Part shown: positions 47,713-58,972 of the stretch, in pieces
How positions within the stretch are numbered: position 1 is the first letter of the stretch
Layout of the letters: the number at the start of each line of letters is the position of its first letter
Assembly (NCBI GenBank): GCA_010015655.1
Contig: ML976736.1
Coordinates: 97,665 to 161,664 of the forward strand
From: Bimuria novae-zelandiae CBS 107.79
Lineage: Eukaryota > Ascomycota > Dothideomycetes > Pleosporales > Didymosphaeriaceae
Direction: 5' to 3'
DNA: 64,000 nt
Notes under the pieces: generated by a model
What the model was told of the DNA's origin: nothing
The model's input: the letters and a program-made list of their open reading frames with translations, nothing else
Database searches by the model: none
Made by a program: the position numbers and the translations under genes

Positions 47713-50700
47713 ATGGCTACTGAGTCCGACCCCGCAGTGACGCGTGTCACTATCATACTGAACACACCAGACGACTGGTTTACCTGGTTGTTCATTCGCC
47801 GAGACGTTGCCAACCGCCACGGTCTCTGGCAATACATCAACCTTGACGTAGCGAAGGAGAATCTCCCCGAGCTACAGGAGCCAATTAAGCCTTAACTTAC
47901 TAATTACGAGCTTAAAGCTACCAGGCTCTCTTACTTATCCGCTAACGATCGAGATTCCTATCGATAGGAATACGATTAATGGGAACGCCGCCGTACCGAG
48001 TATCGCACTTAAGCGAAGGCACTAGCTAACCTAAACATAGATATTAGCAAGATAATTGCTGCACGTTACATACACCTAATTAAAGATCACGATACCCCGT
48101 ACGACCGACTAGTTACACTTAAAAAGTTCTTTTGTCCTACAGACGCGACACGCCGTCGCGAGCTAGCTAATAAATATAACACCCTTAAGACTGCGCCACG
48201 AGCTGCGAAGAAGATCGAGCAATAGCTATTAAACTAGGTATATATTATAGCTTAGGGCAAGGCTGTTAGCTTGCCTAAGACTAACGGTAATTAACTATAG
48301 GAGGACTTCCTCATTGCCTGTAAGGCAATTAATTAGGAATACGCCACTTCCTGCCTGCGCGAGATCTTCAAGCATAAAGCGCGAGGCACCACTACCGAGA
48401 TCTCATCTCTAGAGACGTACGTCGCCGAGATGACTACATATCTACGCCGCACCAAGCTACACTCAACAGGCCTGGCGGTAACCGCTGCCGAGCTTGGAGT
48501 CGCAAAGCAAGTTGATTCACAGACTACAAAGGGCAATCGCGGTGGCAGCCGTGACCGAGACAAGCCACCCAGAAACTGTGTCTGTGGAAAGAAGCATTGG
48601 TACACTAACTGCTTTATTCTCAACCCACGCAACCCACAACGTCCGAAGGACTATTAGCCTATAGCTAAGGCTGTACGCAAGGTTGAGGAAGCGCGAAAGG
48701 ACTCTAAGATCAATACACGCATTAAGACTACTCTCGAGAAGTGGACAGCCTAACAACCTTAGAACACAGGATCACTGCGAGTTGATAATGGCAATCCTCC
48801 TGCTGAGAACAGCAACACGTTTGTGGTGATTGCTGGCCCATTACACATAAGCCTCGATCAAGTCGATTCTCTTGAGCCCGATTCTCTTGATCCCAAATCT
48901 CTTGAATCTCTCGAAGAACAATCGAACAACAATTCAAAAACAATCACATTAGACAACAACGCTGAGCCTAACGGAGAGCTCACAGTGATGGTTAGAGACA
49001 ACGCTGATAAGGCTGAGCTCCTCAACCAATAGATCGTCGATCTAGGGTCAAACACCCACGTTATTAATACAGAGTCATGGCATGGCTAGAAGAGGATGAA
49101 CGACAATCCGCAACGTCGCTATGTTTACGCTAGCAATAGCCAAATCTTAATTACGGCTTGGGGCACGATGGAACTCGTCGCTTAAACACTACACGGGACA
49201 CAAACGCTGGAGTTGACGCATGTCGCATATGTTGAAGGCTTTCTTACAAGCTTGTTAGGACTTGCTCGCTGCCGTACAGAGTCTATCCATTTTGACTCTG
49301 GCCGTGATGTCCTGTACATGCGCCAACCATCAAACGTTATCGCCTAACTCGAGTACAATGGAGGCCACTGGCTGATGGATGCTGAACCGTCACATCGACC
49401 GCCGCTATCGCTTCTACGCTTACTATTGAGTACGTTTAGGGCATCATACCGCCCGTCGTACGCGCCAAAGCCTACTAATATTATTAATCGGCGTGCTGCT
49501 TATCATATCTGGGCCCATCTAGGCCAGAAAGCAGTTAACTATCTTAAATCAAACGTTAAAGGTGTTTAATTGACTGGAGAACACATGGACTGTCGATGTT
49601 AGACATGTATTAAGACTCGAATGACTCACATTATCTTAAGGCGCCCGGCCGAGAGCCGCGCACAAAAACCGTTCTATCGAATCGCGATAGACCTGATCTA
49701 CATCATCCCTGTGGGAGAGGAGTGTATCGACGGCAGCAAGTACGCCTTGCACTCTATGGACGAATACTCAAAGTGGCATAAGATCACCACATCACGACGC
49801 AAGGATAAGTTAACACTTACACGTTAGTTCATGTCCTTGATCCGCAAAATCCAGCGTGTGTACAACGCTAACGTAGTCGCCATTCAATGCAACAACAAGA
49901 AAGGATTTAGAAACGATCTTATCAACACAACAAAAGAGCTAGGTATGCTGTATAAGCCAGCACCAGCCGGAACAAAGGAGCCAAATGGACTAATCGAACG
50001 CGCTGGCGGAGTACTCACTCAGCGAGCTCGCGCTATGCGCATACACGCCAATCTGCCAAAGAGTCTATCACATGAGCTGTATCGCACCGCCGCATATATA
50101 CTCAATCGCACGCCTACTGAAGCACTAGGATGGAAGACACCGTACGAGGTAGTATGGGAACGAAAACCACTTGTCGCTTATATGAGGCCTATTGGCTGTC
50201 GCGCCTACGTCTATAATCGCGATCTGAGAGCTGCCGACAAGCTTGAATCACGCACTTTAATTGGCCACCTCGTTAGCTACTAAGGCACCAATATCTTTCG
50301 CATCTGGCTGCCTACAAAGGATGCTGTTATCGTCACCCGCGACGTTGTATTCGAGCCTACACTCTTCTTTAATGGGATGGATGGGTATGCGTCAGGATCA
50401 GTGCTCGAAGAGGTAATCGAACTACTCGAATATCCAGAAGAACATCAACATAATGATGTTGGTATCGAAGATCTGTTGACTGCTCGTCAACGTCGCTACC
50501 TAGCAGAGACACCTACGACCTCAGCTTCGAGAGCTGCAGGCTCCCAGGTGGGGGGTGAACAGATAGACGACGCATTCGAATCGACACAGCAACAGCAACA
50601 GCTGCCTACTCCAAGACCTATAATGTCTACTGCCACAAGCAATCACACTCCTAAGAGTGATGAAGTACCCGAGGGCTATCGCCAACGCGGCGAGAGAGCT

Positions 50701-52566
50701 CCACGAGACGTTAACCTAGACCTAACTAACACGAGCTTGATCATCTCTGGCAAACGCAATCGAAAGCAGAAAGATCTAAACAACTTTATAATTTACACAT
50801 ATACTACAGCACTGGGAGCTACACCTCTTATCGACTATCTCCGTGCATTTTCGACCGAGATTCGCTCAATACCTACTACAGATAAGATACCAAGGATCCA
50901 TCAGTCTCAGCTACCGCCACTGCCGAGGGCAGTGAAGCAGCTTGACACACACATGTTTGGTAGTCAATTTCGACGCGCTATGGAGGTTGAGTGGCAAGCT
51001 CTACGCGCCAAAGGAGTCTTTGGGAAGACTACAAAAACAAAGGCCTCTGCAGACGCTGAGGTGCTACCGTTGATGTGGATATTCGCATACAAGATCGACG
51101 AAGAAGGATACCTCTCACGGTTTAAAGCTCGACTCGTTGTTCGAGGAGATCTTCAAGCTCCACTTAACGACACATACGCTGCTACACTCGCAATTCGCAA
51201 CTTTCGCGCTCTTATTGCAATCGCCAATTACTTTGGTCTAGAGCTAAAGCAGTACGATGTCCCTACTGCCTTCCTGAACGCTGAGATCGATCGAAAACTG
51301 TACGCTGAAACACCTGAGGCGTTCCGCCATACTGCAGGCGAGATCATGCTGGTACTCCGCGCCCTGTACGGCCTGAAGGAGTCACCAATCCTATGGTACA
51401 ACAAACTACGTCGACAACTTGTTAAGCTGGGTCTGAAGCCAGTTGAAGGCTTTCCTTGCTTGTACACGAGCCGCTGGCTTATCCTATTCGTCTATGTTGA
51501 CGACATTGTCATGGCATATCATCAGTCTAATGCCTATCACCACAGGTCTTTTGAGAAGGATCTGGTGGACCTATACAACATTAAAGCTATGGGAGACCTT
51601 ACCTGGTTTCTCGGAATCCGCATCATACGCGATCGAGCCCTGCACAAGACGTGGCTAGTCTAGGACGCGTTTATCGATAAGGTATGCGCTTGATTCAGCA
51701 TCGAAGCTATGGGCAAGGCTCTAGACATTCCACTAGCGGAGAACTGGCTGCCATAGTCTACTGAGGAACCTGATTCATCGCGAACAAAGCTCTATCAGCA
51801 ACTAGTTGGCTCTCTTGCATACATCGCTGTTTGGGGTAGACCTGACGTCGCCCGAACGCACGTCGTCTTTGCTTGTCACCTTACCAACCCAGGACAGTCA
51901 CACATCTCAAAGATCCGGAAGACCTGGCGCTACCTGCTCAGCACGAAGGCTCTCGCACTTGAGGCCTCTGCTAGCGCGCAGGACATGGCTGAGTATCTAT
52001 CTGACGATCCAACATACCGCGATCCTCTCTTCTTTGGATCTTCTGACGCCTTATACGCTGACGAGCCTGAGACTCGCCGAAGCTCTTAAGGCTATGCTTT
52101 CAAGTTCGGAGGACTGATGATCGACTGGAAGTCAACAGTATAACGCACAGTCACAAAATCAACTATAGAATCTGAATTACTGGCTCTATCACTTGCTGGC
52201 TTGCAGATGGAAGAATGGATGCGATTCTTCTCTGGTATTGACCTTACTCTCGACTGTACACCTACTATCTGGTGTGATAATTAGCAGACCGTTGGTATTG
52301 TTACTAAATAGCAAGACAAGCTTCATACAAAGGTCAAACATGTCGACATCCACTGGCTCTGGATTCGACAGGAAGTCGAAGCCTCTCGTATTAACGTTAA
52401 ATGGGTCCCCACCGACTATATGCCTGCCGATGGACTTATAAAGATTCTACCTAAACAGAAGTTTGCAGACTTCGTCCGCTAAATTGGCCTTGTTGATGTT
52501 ACTGAGCGTCTGAAGGGCCTGCGTCAAACTGATGGCAACAATCTTGATAGTATCTATATACACTGA
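47713..52566 (+). pseudogene. Copia gag-pol polyprotein, single frame with about 28 nonsense codons
   Basis: One frame runs from ATG 47713 to TGA 52564-52566 (1617 codons) with no frameshift; it is broken only by stops, roughly 28 by my reading. Domains in order: gag (MATESDPAVTRVTIILN), zinc knuckle CVCGKKHWYTNC (about 48.58 kb), protease IVDLGSNTHVIN (about 49.03 kb), and GAG-pre-integrase (AHLGQKAVNYL, about 49.52 kb). Integrase follows (IDLIYII...DEYSKW and EPNGLIERAGG, 49.69-50.0 kb), then a Gln-rich linker, reverse transcriptase (about 50.9-51.7 kb, FVYVDDIVMAY at 51.49 kb) and RNase H (to about 52.45 kb). The longest open stretch is 50377-51663, covering most of the reverse transcriptase. 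Catalytic residues are largely intact, so damage is mainly nonsense. Confidence 0.9.
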
Positions 52567-52621
52567 TACTGATTAGCTGTCATTGACTCCCTGCCTGGGC
52601 GTCCACGCCAGCTGGGGGGTG

Positions 52622-52817
52622 TGTCACGGTTTATGGCTCTTACTCTACAAGATAGTTGCTCCTACCTTGACATGGTTGCGACTTACCTTCTTTCTGTCTA
52701 GGACTAGCGTTGTTTGTGCCTGCGCACCTATATCTTCTGTAGCTCCTAGATAGTACAACCTCAGTTCAATCCCACAATCTTTTCCACTGCGTACTGTCCG
52801 CTCTGCTCACCGCGACA
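52622..52817 (+). repeat. 3' LTR of Copia B
   Basis: TGTCACGGTTTATGGCTC...CTCACCGCGACA, 196 bp. Confidence 0.94.
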
Positions 52818-53010
52818 ATTAATCTATCGTTTAGATCTGAATAAGCAACCTTGTTAATTTGATTATACTATACACACCTTTAATACTAACGCCCTTAGTG
52901 ACAAGCGCAAGCTATCACTACAACCCTTTCCCGTCCTACCAGTACTCCTGCCCGAGAACCAACCTTAGCCCCTTAGAGAATAGCTACCTCTTTGGGATCT
53001 TAACATAAAT

Positions 53011-53837
53011 CTACGGAGTTGGCCTCCAGGTGACCTATAGGAACCACTAATAGTTGGCTCATAATCGTTCGACGGGGGTTATAACCTCCGAGGCGATTGT
53101 CGTCATACACGTAACCGAAATGATCGACTGTTGCCCAACTATAGTCGACCGTACCATGAAGACAGCCCTGGAAGAAGATCGTGTCGAGTGGCGCGGCGAT
53201 CGAGGCTAACTCTGGGAGTTCTTTCCAGCGACCCTCGTCCTTCGCACGTTTCAGTTGACCCAATACATTGTTGGAGAAGGCGCTCCCCGGCATACGGAAG
53301 GAGCACGCTAGCCATATATAGGCGACTTCCCGCCTACATAAAAGTAAACTCTTACACTCAACTTCATGTTTACGATACTTTTCAACATACATAATCTAGG
53401 GTTTCTGCGACCGCTTTTTGCCGGGGTGACAGGCTATCGAGAGTAATTCCATCCAAATTACGAATTATTGTCTTCAAGATTGCGCGGATATCGCAAGAGT
53501 GTCGAAGCGACGACGTCACCCATTGATACGTGCTCCCAGCTGCCCCATGATCACCTTGATCAAATGGTGTGAAGCAAGAGACGTTTTCGGGAAGCTGTTC
53601 CCAAAGAAGTAGCATACAGTTCCAACAAAGGCAAAAACTATCGACATTTCCGGGGTAAACACCAGTGGGAAGCTTTTCGGCATATTCAATAGGAAACTTG
53701 GGATACTTGGGTATGGGAAGATTTTTGAGCCGGCGTTGAAATACCTGTCGAAGACGAAGCTTTGGTAGCTCGCCAACTAGATTGGTTTTCCAGCCATGGT
53801 CGGTAGGGGAAATGAGATTGTGCGCGCATTTGTACAT
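53011..53837 (-). pseudogene. SprT-like metalloprotease gene, 5' part, broken by LTR insertion
   Basis: On the minus strand a 152-codon frame begins at 53837 (MYKCAHNLISPTDHGWKTN) and ends at 53382. It overlaps a second frame (53392-53011) reading GSAFSNNVLGQLKRAKDEGR, APLDTIFFQGCLHGTVDYSW and NPRRTIMSQLLVVPIGHLEA. The frames probably join through an intron (a GTATGT donor occurs at 53387), but I could not settle the acceptor, and the first frame may be a separate gene. The LD-IFF-G-L pattern followed by LLHEMVH in the detached piece at 47003-47058 is what SprT-like zinc proteases show. The family includes DNA-protein crosslink proteases such as Spartan/Wss1-like enzymes. Coding stops where the solo Gypsy LTR entered. 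Confidence 0.55.
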
Positions 53838-54228
53838 TGTTCTTCTTAGCCAATGAGTGGAGACACGTGATGATAACCGTCTCGGTTTGCGATGAGAAGT
53901 GCCTATTCTTTGGAGTGGTTTGGTTTGGAGACTTAAGTAAGTCCAGGGAAGACAAGATCTTATAACAGAACTTGTGCATTGTGAAGATTGGTGGGCCCAT
54001 TGTAGACTATTGTGCTCTCTGAGAAAGTTTCACAATGCATTGCATCATGCATCGCTTTCACATGCCGAGGTTCTTTTAACCACACCATCTTCTACTTCTA
54101 TAGCTTATTTAAACCCCATCCCTCTGCCCTGTTGCTGCGGTGTATAGGAAACCAACTTTTTAGAGCTTCTATTCAATCCATTACAACTTTATAACACTCA
54201 AAATAAAGCACCAGTGAGAATAATTCAA
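53838..54228. other. Intergenic region between divergent SprT-like and coiled-coil genes
   Basis: About 390 bp of normal base composition. It should contain both promoters. Short reading frames here have no recognisable similarity. Confidence 0.4.
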
Positions 54229-55424
54229 ATGGCTAAAGAACCACATAACCAAGAGAACACTGAGCCAGCTCCATCAAAATCCGAGACTGGAATGCCAGAG
54301 CGTACCTTCACTTTGTTGCACAACGATGGGTCCCCGACCCTTGCTTCCCAGAGCGACTTAGAGCAGAATATTCAACAGACTATAGAATTGGACGATGAGC
54401 TCACGAAAACAAAGCTTAAACGGCAAAAAGCACAGGAAAAGATTGCAGAGTAAGGCCGAGAGCTCGATGCCAAGACTAAGGTAATCGTGACACTGAAACA
54501 GCAACTCGAGGCTGAAAAACAGCTGACAGTAACTCAAAGCAAGAAGATCGAAGACTATGAGGTCCTTATACAGGAGCACAACGAATTCATGTTCCTTTTA
54601 GCGTCACTGCACTTGTACAGCAACAGTCGAAGGAGCCCCTTCGAACTCACAACGCTCTGATATGGATGATCGGGGAAAGCGTCGGACGCGGATCTACGTC
54701 GACGAAAGTAACCGAAGTTATGAAACGAGCCATAAAAAGTGAGCAACTCAACCAGGAGTCCTAGAAGAAACGCGCGCAAAAACTTGAGGAGATTGCAAAG
54801 CGGCACCTGGTTCCGCCACCTATTCGACTCTTCAAGCTGCCCCTCAAGCCACCCGAACCAATAATCGCGTTCGACACGTATGGGAAATTCGCGATTAGCA
54901 CAAGCGTTCAGATCGCTGGACAGTGGCATCTCGCAACTATCGACGAAAGCCGTGCTTCTGTAATCGATTCCCGCCTAACCCCAGCAGGCGCCGACGAAAG
55001 CCAGTGGGCCATACCGCCGAGCGCTGCTGCCCTCTTCGGGCCCGATGAATGGAACGGTCGCTGCGCGGAAGTATCAATTACGTTTCTCAGCATCGATGAT
55101 TCAAAGCCCGAAGGCGAGGCCAAGGTCGAAGAATGTCCGTCACGCAAGGCGGTGAAGATGCTGGAAATTATGCCCACGCTCACACACGTTGCAAGCCAGG
55201 ACGAGAAGTATACCATCATTCTCGGCAACGCTCTCTTTCTGAAGGAACAGGCAGAGTTGTGCAAGTGCATCGACCATTACTATGGGAATAGTGAGGATGC
55301 AGGCACGTTGCGTCTCTTGAATGGGGCAACGGTGAAGGTAAACGTTGCGATTCCTGATTGGCTTTCTTTCAGTGATGCGCCCTTGAGTGCGTTTGGAAAT
55401 CCGGTCTGGTGGTCGTTTGGGTGA
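54229..55424 (+). pseudogene. Coiled-coil protein of unknown function, broken by two stops and a frame change
   Basis: The start ATG at 54229 (MAKEPHNQENTEPAPSKSE) lies in a good context. The N-terminal half is a Glu/Lys/Gln-rich predicted coiled coil (ELTKTKLKRQKAQEKIAE, then LKQQLEAEKQLTVTQSKK). TAA at 54451-54453 interrupts it and fits CAA to TAA. The frame shifts near 54600, where TTCCTTTTAG could be an intron acceptor but no good donor was seen. The C-terminal half reads KKRAQKLEEIAKRHLVPPPI to GNPVWWSFG before TGA at 55422, broken once by TAG near 54766 (fits CAG to TAG). I recognise no domain in the C-terminal half. The two stops look like RIP leaking out of the transposon island. Confidence 0.5.
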
Positions 55425-55628
55425 CCGCTCGGTGAGACGTGGAAGCTTGCGAAGAACTTCATCATCCCGATTAGCAATGGTCCGCTTGTGAGCAATCTTA
55501 GCCACGAATTTTCTTTTTCCCGCAAATTTTTTATTTTGATATTCAATTGAATGCAACATATCCCGTAACTTCCATCCTTCGTCCGTGGTCGCTCCTTTCT
55601 TTCACCCACCCTCCACCCAAACACGCAC
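55425..55628. other. Short convergent 3' intergenic region
   Basis: About 200 bp between the ends of the coiled-coil gene (plus) and the secreted-protein gene (minus). No separate gene was seen. Confidence 0.4.
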
Positions 55629-56527
55629 CTACCTCCCACAATTCTTATTCGTACAGATAGTAACCTCATGAATATACCTAATCAGCCCACTCTCCACGCG
55701 CACCAAATTCGTGCTCGCCGTGCCATTCGGCTTCATCTTATCCAAAAACGGAAAGTCGTTGAAAATATCCACAGCGCCCACTTCCTCGTCAATAATGTAC
55801 CGGCGGTTCTTCGCCCTGCCGTATATTAGCACATAGTACACTAGCACGAACTTTACCTGGTTCTCATCGCAAATGCATGAAGCCCATGAGACGCAATGAT
55901 GACTCACCCTCCCGCACTAATAAACTCCTGCGGAAAAACCGGCATCTTACAATTCGTCGTATAACTGCCTCCCTCCAGCCTCGCGCACGGCGACCCATAC
56001 GGCACTTTAACCTTGCCATCCGCCCAAGAATCCAGGTACGCATCACCAGCGGCTTTAATCACCTCTCTCGAGTCCCTCTTCGCAGCGTCGACCGCGCCCC
56101 AGCTTTCTTTCTTCGCATTGCTCAACGACCCTTTGGCGTTGAACAGCCAATCTCCCGCGTCAGCGACCACGTTCTCGATCCTGGTGATGGTGCTGCCGTT
56201 GGAGGAGAACAGCATGCGCGTCATCAGCACGTAGGGATGAGCGGCGGACGCGGCGATCATCTCGGTGAAGGTTGCGCAATGCGTGGTGTCGTGGAGGGAG
56301 AGCGTGAGGTCGATCTTCATGGCTTGGGTGAGAACGCCGCTTGTCAGCGCTAGAGGTGTGTCGTTCTCCATGTACGTTGTGTTCACCGTGATGGGGAGTA
56401 TGGCGGTATTCCCGGACGTCTGGGCCTTGACTAGGGCGGCGGTCGCGGCTTGGAGGGTTGCGCGATCGCATGCTGCCCAGGTGACGGATACGAGCGTTAA
56501 AACCGAGAATAGGACTTTCAAAAACAT
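55629..56527 (-). CDS. Secreted DUF8021-type protein, 2 exons, 268 aa
   Basis: Exon 1 is 56527-55908 and exon 2 is 55815-55629. The 92-nt intron has a GTGAGT donor, a TGCTAAT branch site and a GGCAG acceptor, and the spliced length is an exact multiple of three. The start was chosen at 56527 because it opens a signal peptide (MFLKVLFSVLTLVSVTWAA, residues 1-19); an in-frame ATG 23 codons upstream would bury it. The mature protein shows CDRATLQAATAALVKAQTSG, then HDTTHCATFTEMI, GDWLFNAKGSL, KRDSREVIKAAGDAYLDSWA, GSPCARLEGGSY and, in exon 2, NRRYIIDEEVGAVDIFNDF and GLIRYIH. Cys pairs are present. This order is that of the fungal DUF8021 family of secreted proteins with no known biochemical function. 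NTT and NGS glycosylation sites are visible. Confidence 0.85.
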
Positions 56528-57126
56528 GGCCGCTATGCTGGTCGTTTCTGGTGCCGTCGACGATGAGCGGGAGCACGCCGTGGTTTTTATGCACATACCC
56601 GCCCACGGCCAGCGTCTGAACTGATTAGAGAATGTTGCCTTTAATTAGATGATGCGCGTTGGTCTTCTTCGCTCCCCACATCCTTAATCTTGCGTGTAGT
56701 TCGCTGGACGTTGTCTGTTCTTGCAAGCCTAATTTAGCCGCAATCTATTCAGGTCCCCCAGAAGGCGGACCTGCACTGCGGATAGTGTGGAGAAATTTGA
56801 GACAAAGTCGTGGGAGATCGTCGGTCGGCATTTGTTTACGTGGTTGATAGAGCGGATAAAGCCATATTGGCTCGATGCTAGGCGTAAACGGCGACCCGGC
56901 GTAGCAAGAGGTGTCGCCCAAGAACTTCAATCGCCTGTGCAAGGTAACGCAGGGTGAACACCCGATTGCAGATGCAAAAGAGTTTGCAGGTGGCAGCTCC
57001 ATGTACTTAGAGTATCTGTAATACTGGATGTCATCGGACGGCGTAGTCTGAACATTATGCGTTCTATGAGTATTGATGGAAAAATGCGCCGCTAGTGTAC
57101 ATCAGTCGTTGAATGCGCGCGGACGC
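56528..57126. other. Intergenic region upstream of the secreted-protein gene
   Basis: About 600 bp between the start of the DUF8021 gene and the end of the hydrolase gene, both on the minus strand. It should contain the DUF8021 promoter and the hydrolase terminator. No further gene was seen. Confidence 0.45.
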
Positions 57127-58972
57127 TCACCTCTGGATGCCTTCCGTTTTGTTCAGCTCCTCTCCCCGCTTGAATAACGCCTCCAACCACTTCCCAAACT
57201 CTTCCCTCATTTCGAAGGGTAACACGTGTCCCTGGCCCTTGATGAAGTGTTTCTCGATCTCGCCCTCTTCCCAGATATCCTTCTCTTCCTCGATGCCCAG
57301 CCAGTTCTCCTTTCCCGTCCTTCCCTCGCCCTTCTCTAAACCTCTCCACAGGACGACGCCATGCGGAAAGGTGACCATCCTATCCTTTGTCCCATGCACC
57401 ACCATGATGCGCTTCTTGCCAATTGTCTCAGCCATCTTGGCAAGGTCCTGTGGGCTCTTGTAATGTAGCCAGGCAGCGGCTGCTTGCAGAAAAAAGCCGC
57501 TTTTCCCAAAGTACTCTGGGTGAGTGCGCTTCCAGAGCTCATTAGCGGCGAAGCGGTCCCCATTCGTAGGGAATGGTTTGACCACATGTTCAAGGGTATC
57601 TGGGGCATTGAGCCATTCCTCGGTGAATAGGTTCTTTTTGACGTTGTCGATCTGGACGTCGATGGCTTTCGGGATGAACAGATTAGCACGGGAGTAGAGA
57701 TTCTCCAAGAACCCCTGTAGTGTATGAGCATATGACGAAAATGAGGGGAGCACGGCTTTTGAGGGGGAACAATTCTCCAGGATGGATACCACAAGGAAAG
57801 AAGAGCCAGGGAAAACACTTACGTTTGTTCGGAAAATGGCAGATCCCGTGGAAACTAGGGAGAGTGTGCAGATGCGGTCAGGAATGAGGATAGCCTAGTG
57901 AGAGTTAGTTTCATCATACCTGCATAGCACTTCAGCTGCAAATATAGCAACACACAAACTCCATGCGCTTCGAGGGTGGAGCGGAGCGGAGAGCCAAGTG
58001 TTAGGGAAATTACAGGGGTCTCCACATTGATACGCAAAAGTGTTTCACCGCCAAGACATGTGCCTCACAAGCGCCTCATGTCAACTCCTACTTTGATTGA
58101 CCGGAAGCTGCAGCATCCGAGAGCTTACATAAGCATTCTCGAGGCTGCTGCGCCCCCTACACTGAAGCGCATCTCTCACTCGAGACAAGAGATCGAAAAC
58201 AAATGGAAATAGAAAAGGACTCACCACTTCCTGGGCGATCATGCCACCCATGCTCACTCCTGCAACGTGACACTCTCTCTTGCCTGTCCACCCCACGTGG
58301 TCCATGACTTCGACGACGTCCCTGGCCATGTCAGATGTGGTGTAGCGGAAGAAAGGCTTGTCTGATTCGCCGATTCCGCGATTGTCCATGGTGAGGACCG
58401 AGTAGGTGTCGGCTTGGATGTGTGCGAAGTCTTTTGTATGGCGTTGCCAGGCGTACTTCATGCCCCCAAGACCCATGATGAACTACATTGTGTATGTTAG
58501 AACCGGTTCACGGTCTTGAAAATAGTCGTCGAGCGTAGTGATGTCGTCCAGAAAGGGTGTGGAGCCTGCGGCGAATGGGTGGGACTGAGACTCCAGACTA
58601 GGGGACTTGAGACGGCCAATGCGACTGAAACGAAACAACGTCTCCTACTCGCGAGTACCGCATTCGTCTGATTGGTTAGGTGTGGCGTATTTATGGATAA
58701 TTTTGGAAAGCTGACAAATCAAGCTGTAGGATGTGCCGATTTCAGACGGCAATATGTAGGGGCGCATGCAGGAACGTCAAATATGGAAGGGGGCGACGTA
58801 CGACAATGTGGATGTTCCCATGGCCGTGGACTTCGTAGGCTATGTTGAACGGGCCGCCTCTACCATTAGCAACGGGCGCTTTGCCTTCTTGTGAGGGCTT
58901 GAGGTCCCAGATTGTGTGGTCGTACTCGGGGTGCTTGAGCAGCTCCTCGGCTGTCATGGGGCGGTTCGCCAT
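57127..58972 (-). CDS. Alpha/beta hydrolase fold protein, 4 exons, 362 aa
   Basis: Exons: 58972-58802, 58482-58225, 57894-57823 and 57714-57127. Introns have GT donors (GTACGT, GTGAGT, GTAAGT) and AG acceptors; all exons join in phase 0, total 1089 nt. The start ATG at 58972 reads MANRPMTAEELLKHPEYDH. Features: a GPFNIAYEVHG strand early, MGLGGMKYAW at the oxyanion-loop position, DNRGIGESDKP (typical after strand beta4), and nucleophile elbow HVAGVSMGG with Ser134. The acid is in VVHGTKDRM (Asp278) and the His in KGQGHVLPFE (His330). The triad is complete. The closest general class is the hydrolase-1 family (esterases, epoxide hydrolase-like); a specific substrate cannot be read from sequence. 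No signal peptide. Transcribed divergently from the transcription factor at 59607. Confidence 0.88.

Larger units (their letters stand above)
47339..52817 (+). mobile_element. Copia element B (family 1), least mutated retroelement here
   Basis: The 196-bp LTRs 47339-47534 and 52622-52817 are flanked by ATTAA (47334-47338 and 52818-52822). A primer site GTTATGAGCCCGG follows at 47535, and a GGGGGGTG tract precedes the 3' LTR. It is inserted in a solo Gypsy LTR. Codon composition is far less AT-shifted than in A, C, D and F, so B is either younger or escaped most RIP. Confidence 0.95.
47064..53005 (+). repeat. Solo LTR of Gypsy 1 family, split by Copia B
   Basis: Left part 47064-47338 starts TGTTAGGATCTGAACATG; right part 52823-53005 ends GGGATCTTAACA. 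Together they equal the 461-bp LTR at 2423-2883. TAAAT duplications stand at 47059-47063 and 53006-53010, so this is an independent solo LTR and not the 3' partner of the element at 2423. It interrupts the SprT-like gene. Confidence 0.9.

Noticed and set aside
2423..53005. A single giant Gypsy element with 5' LTR at 2423 and 3' LTR at 47064-53005
   Set aside because: The right LTR has its own TAAAT duplications on both sides, so it is an independent solo LTR.
55877..56353. 158-codon plus-strand frame
   Set aside because: Antisense to the secreted DUF8021-type gene, with no recognisable domain of its own.
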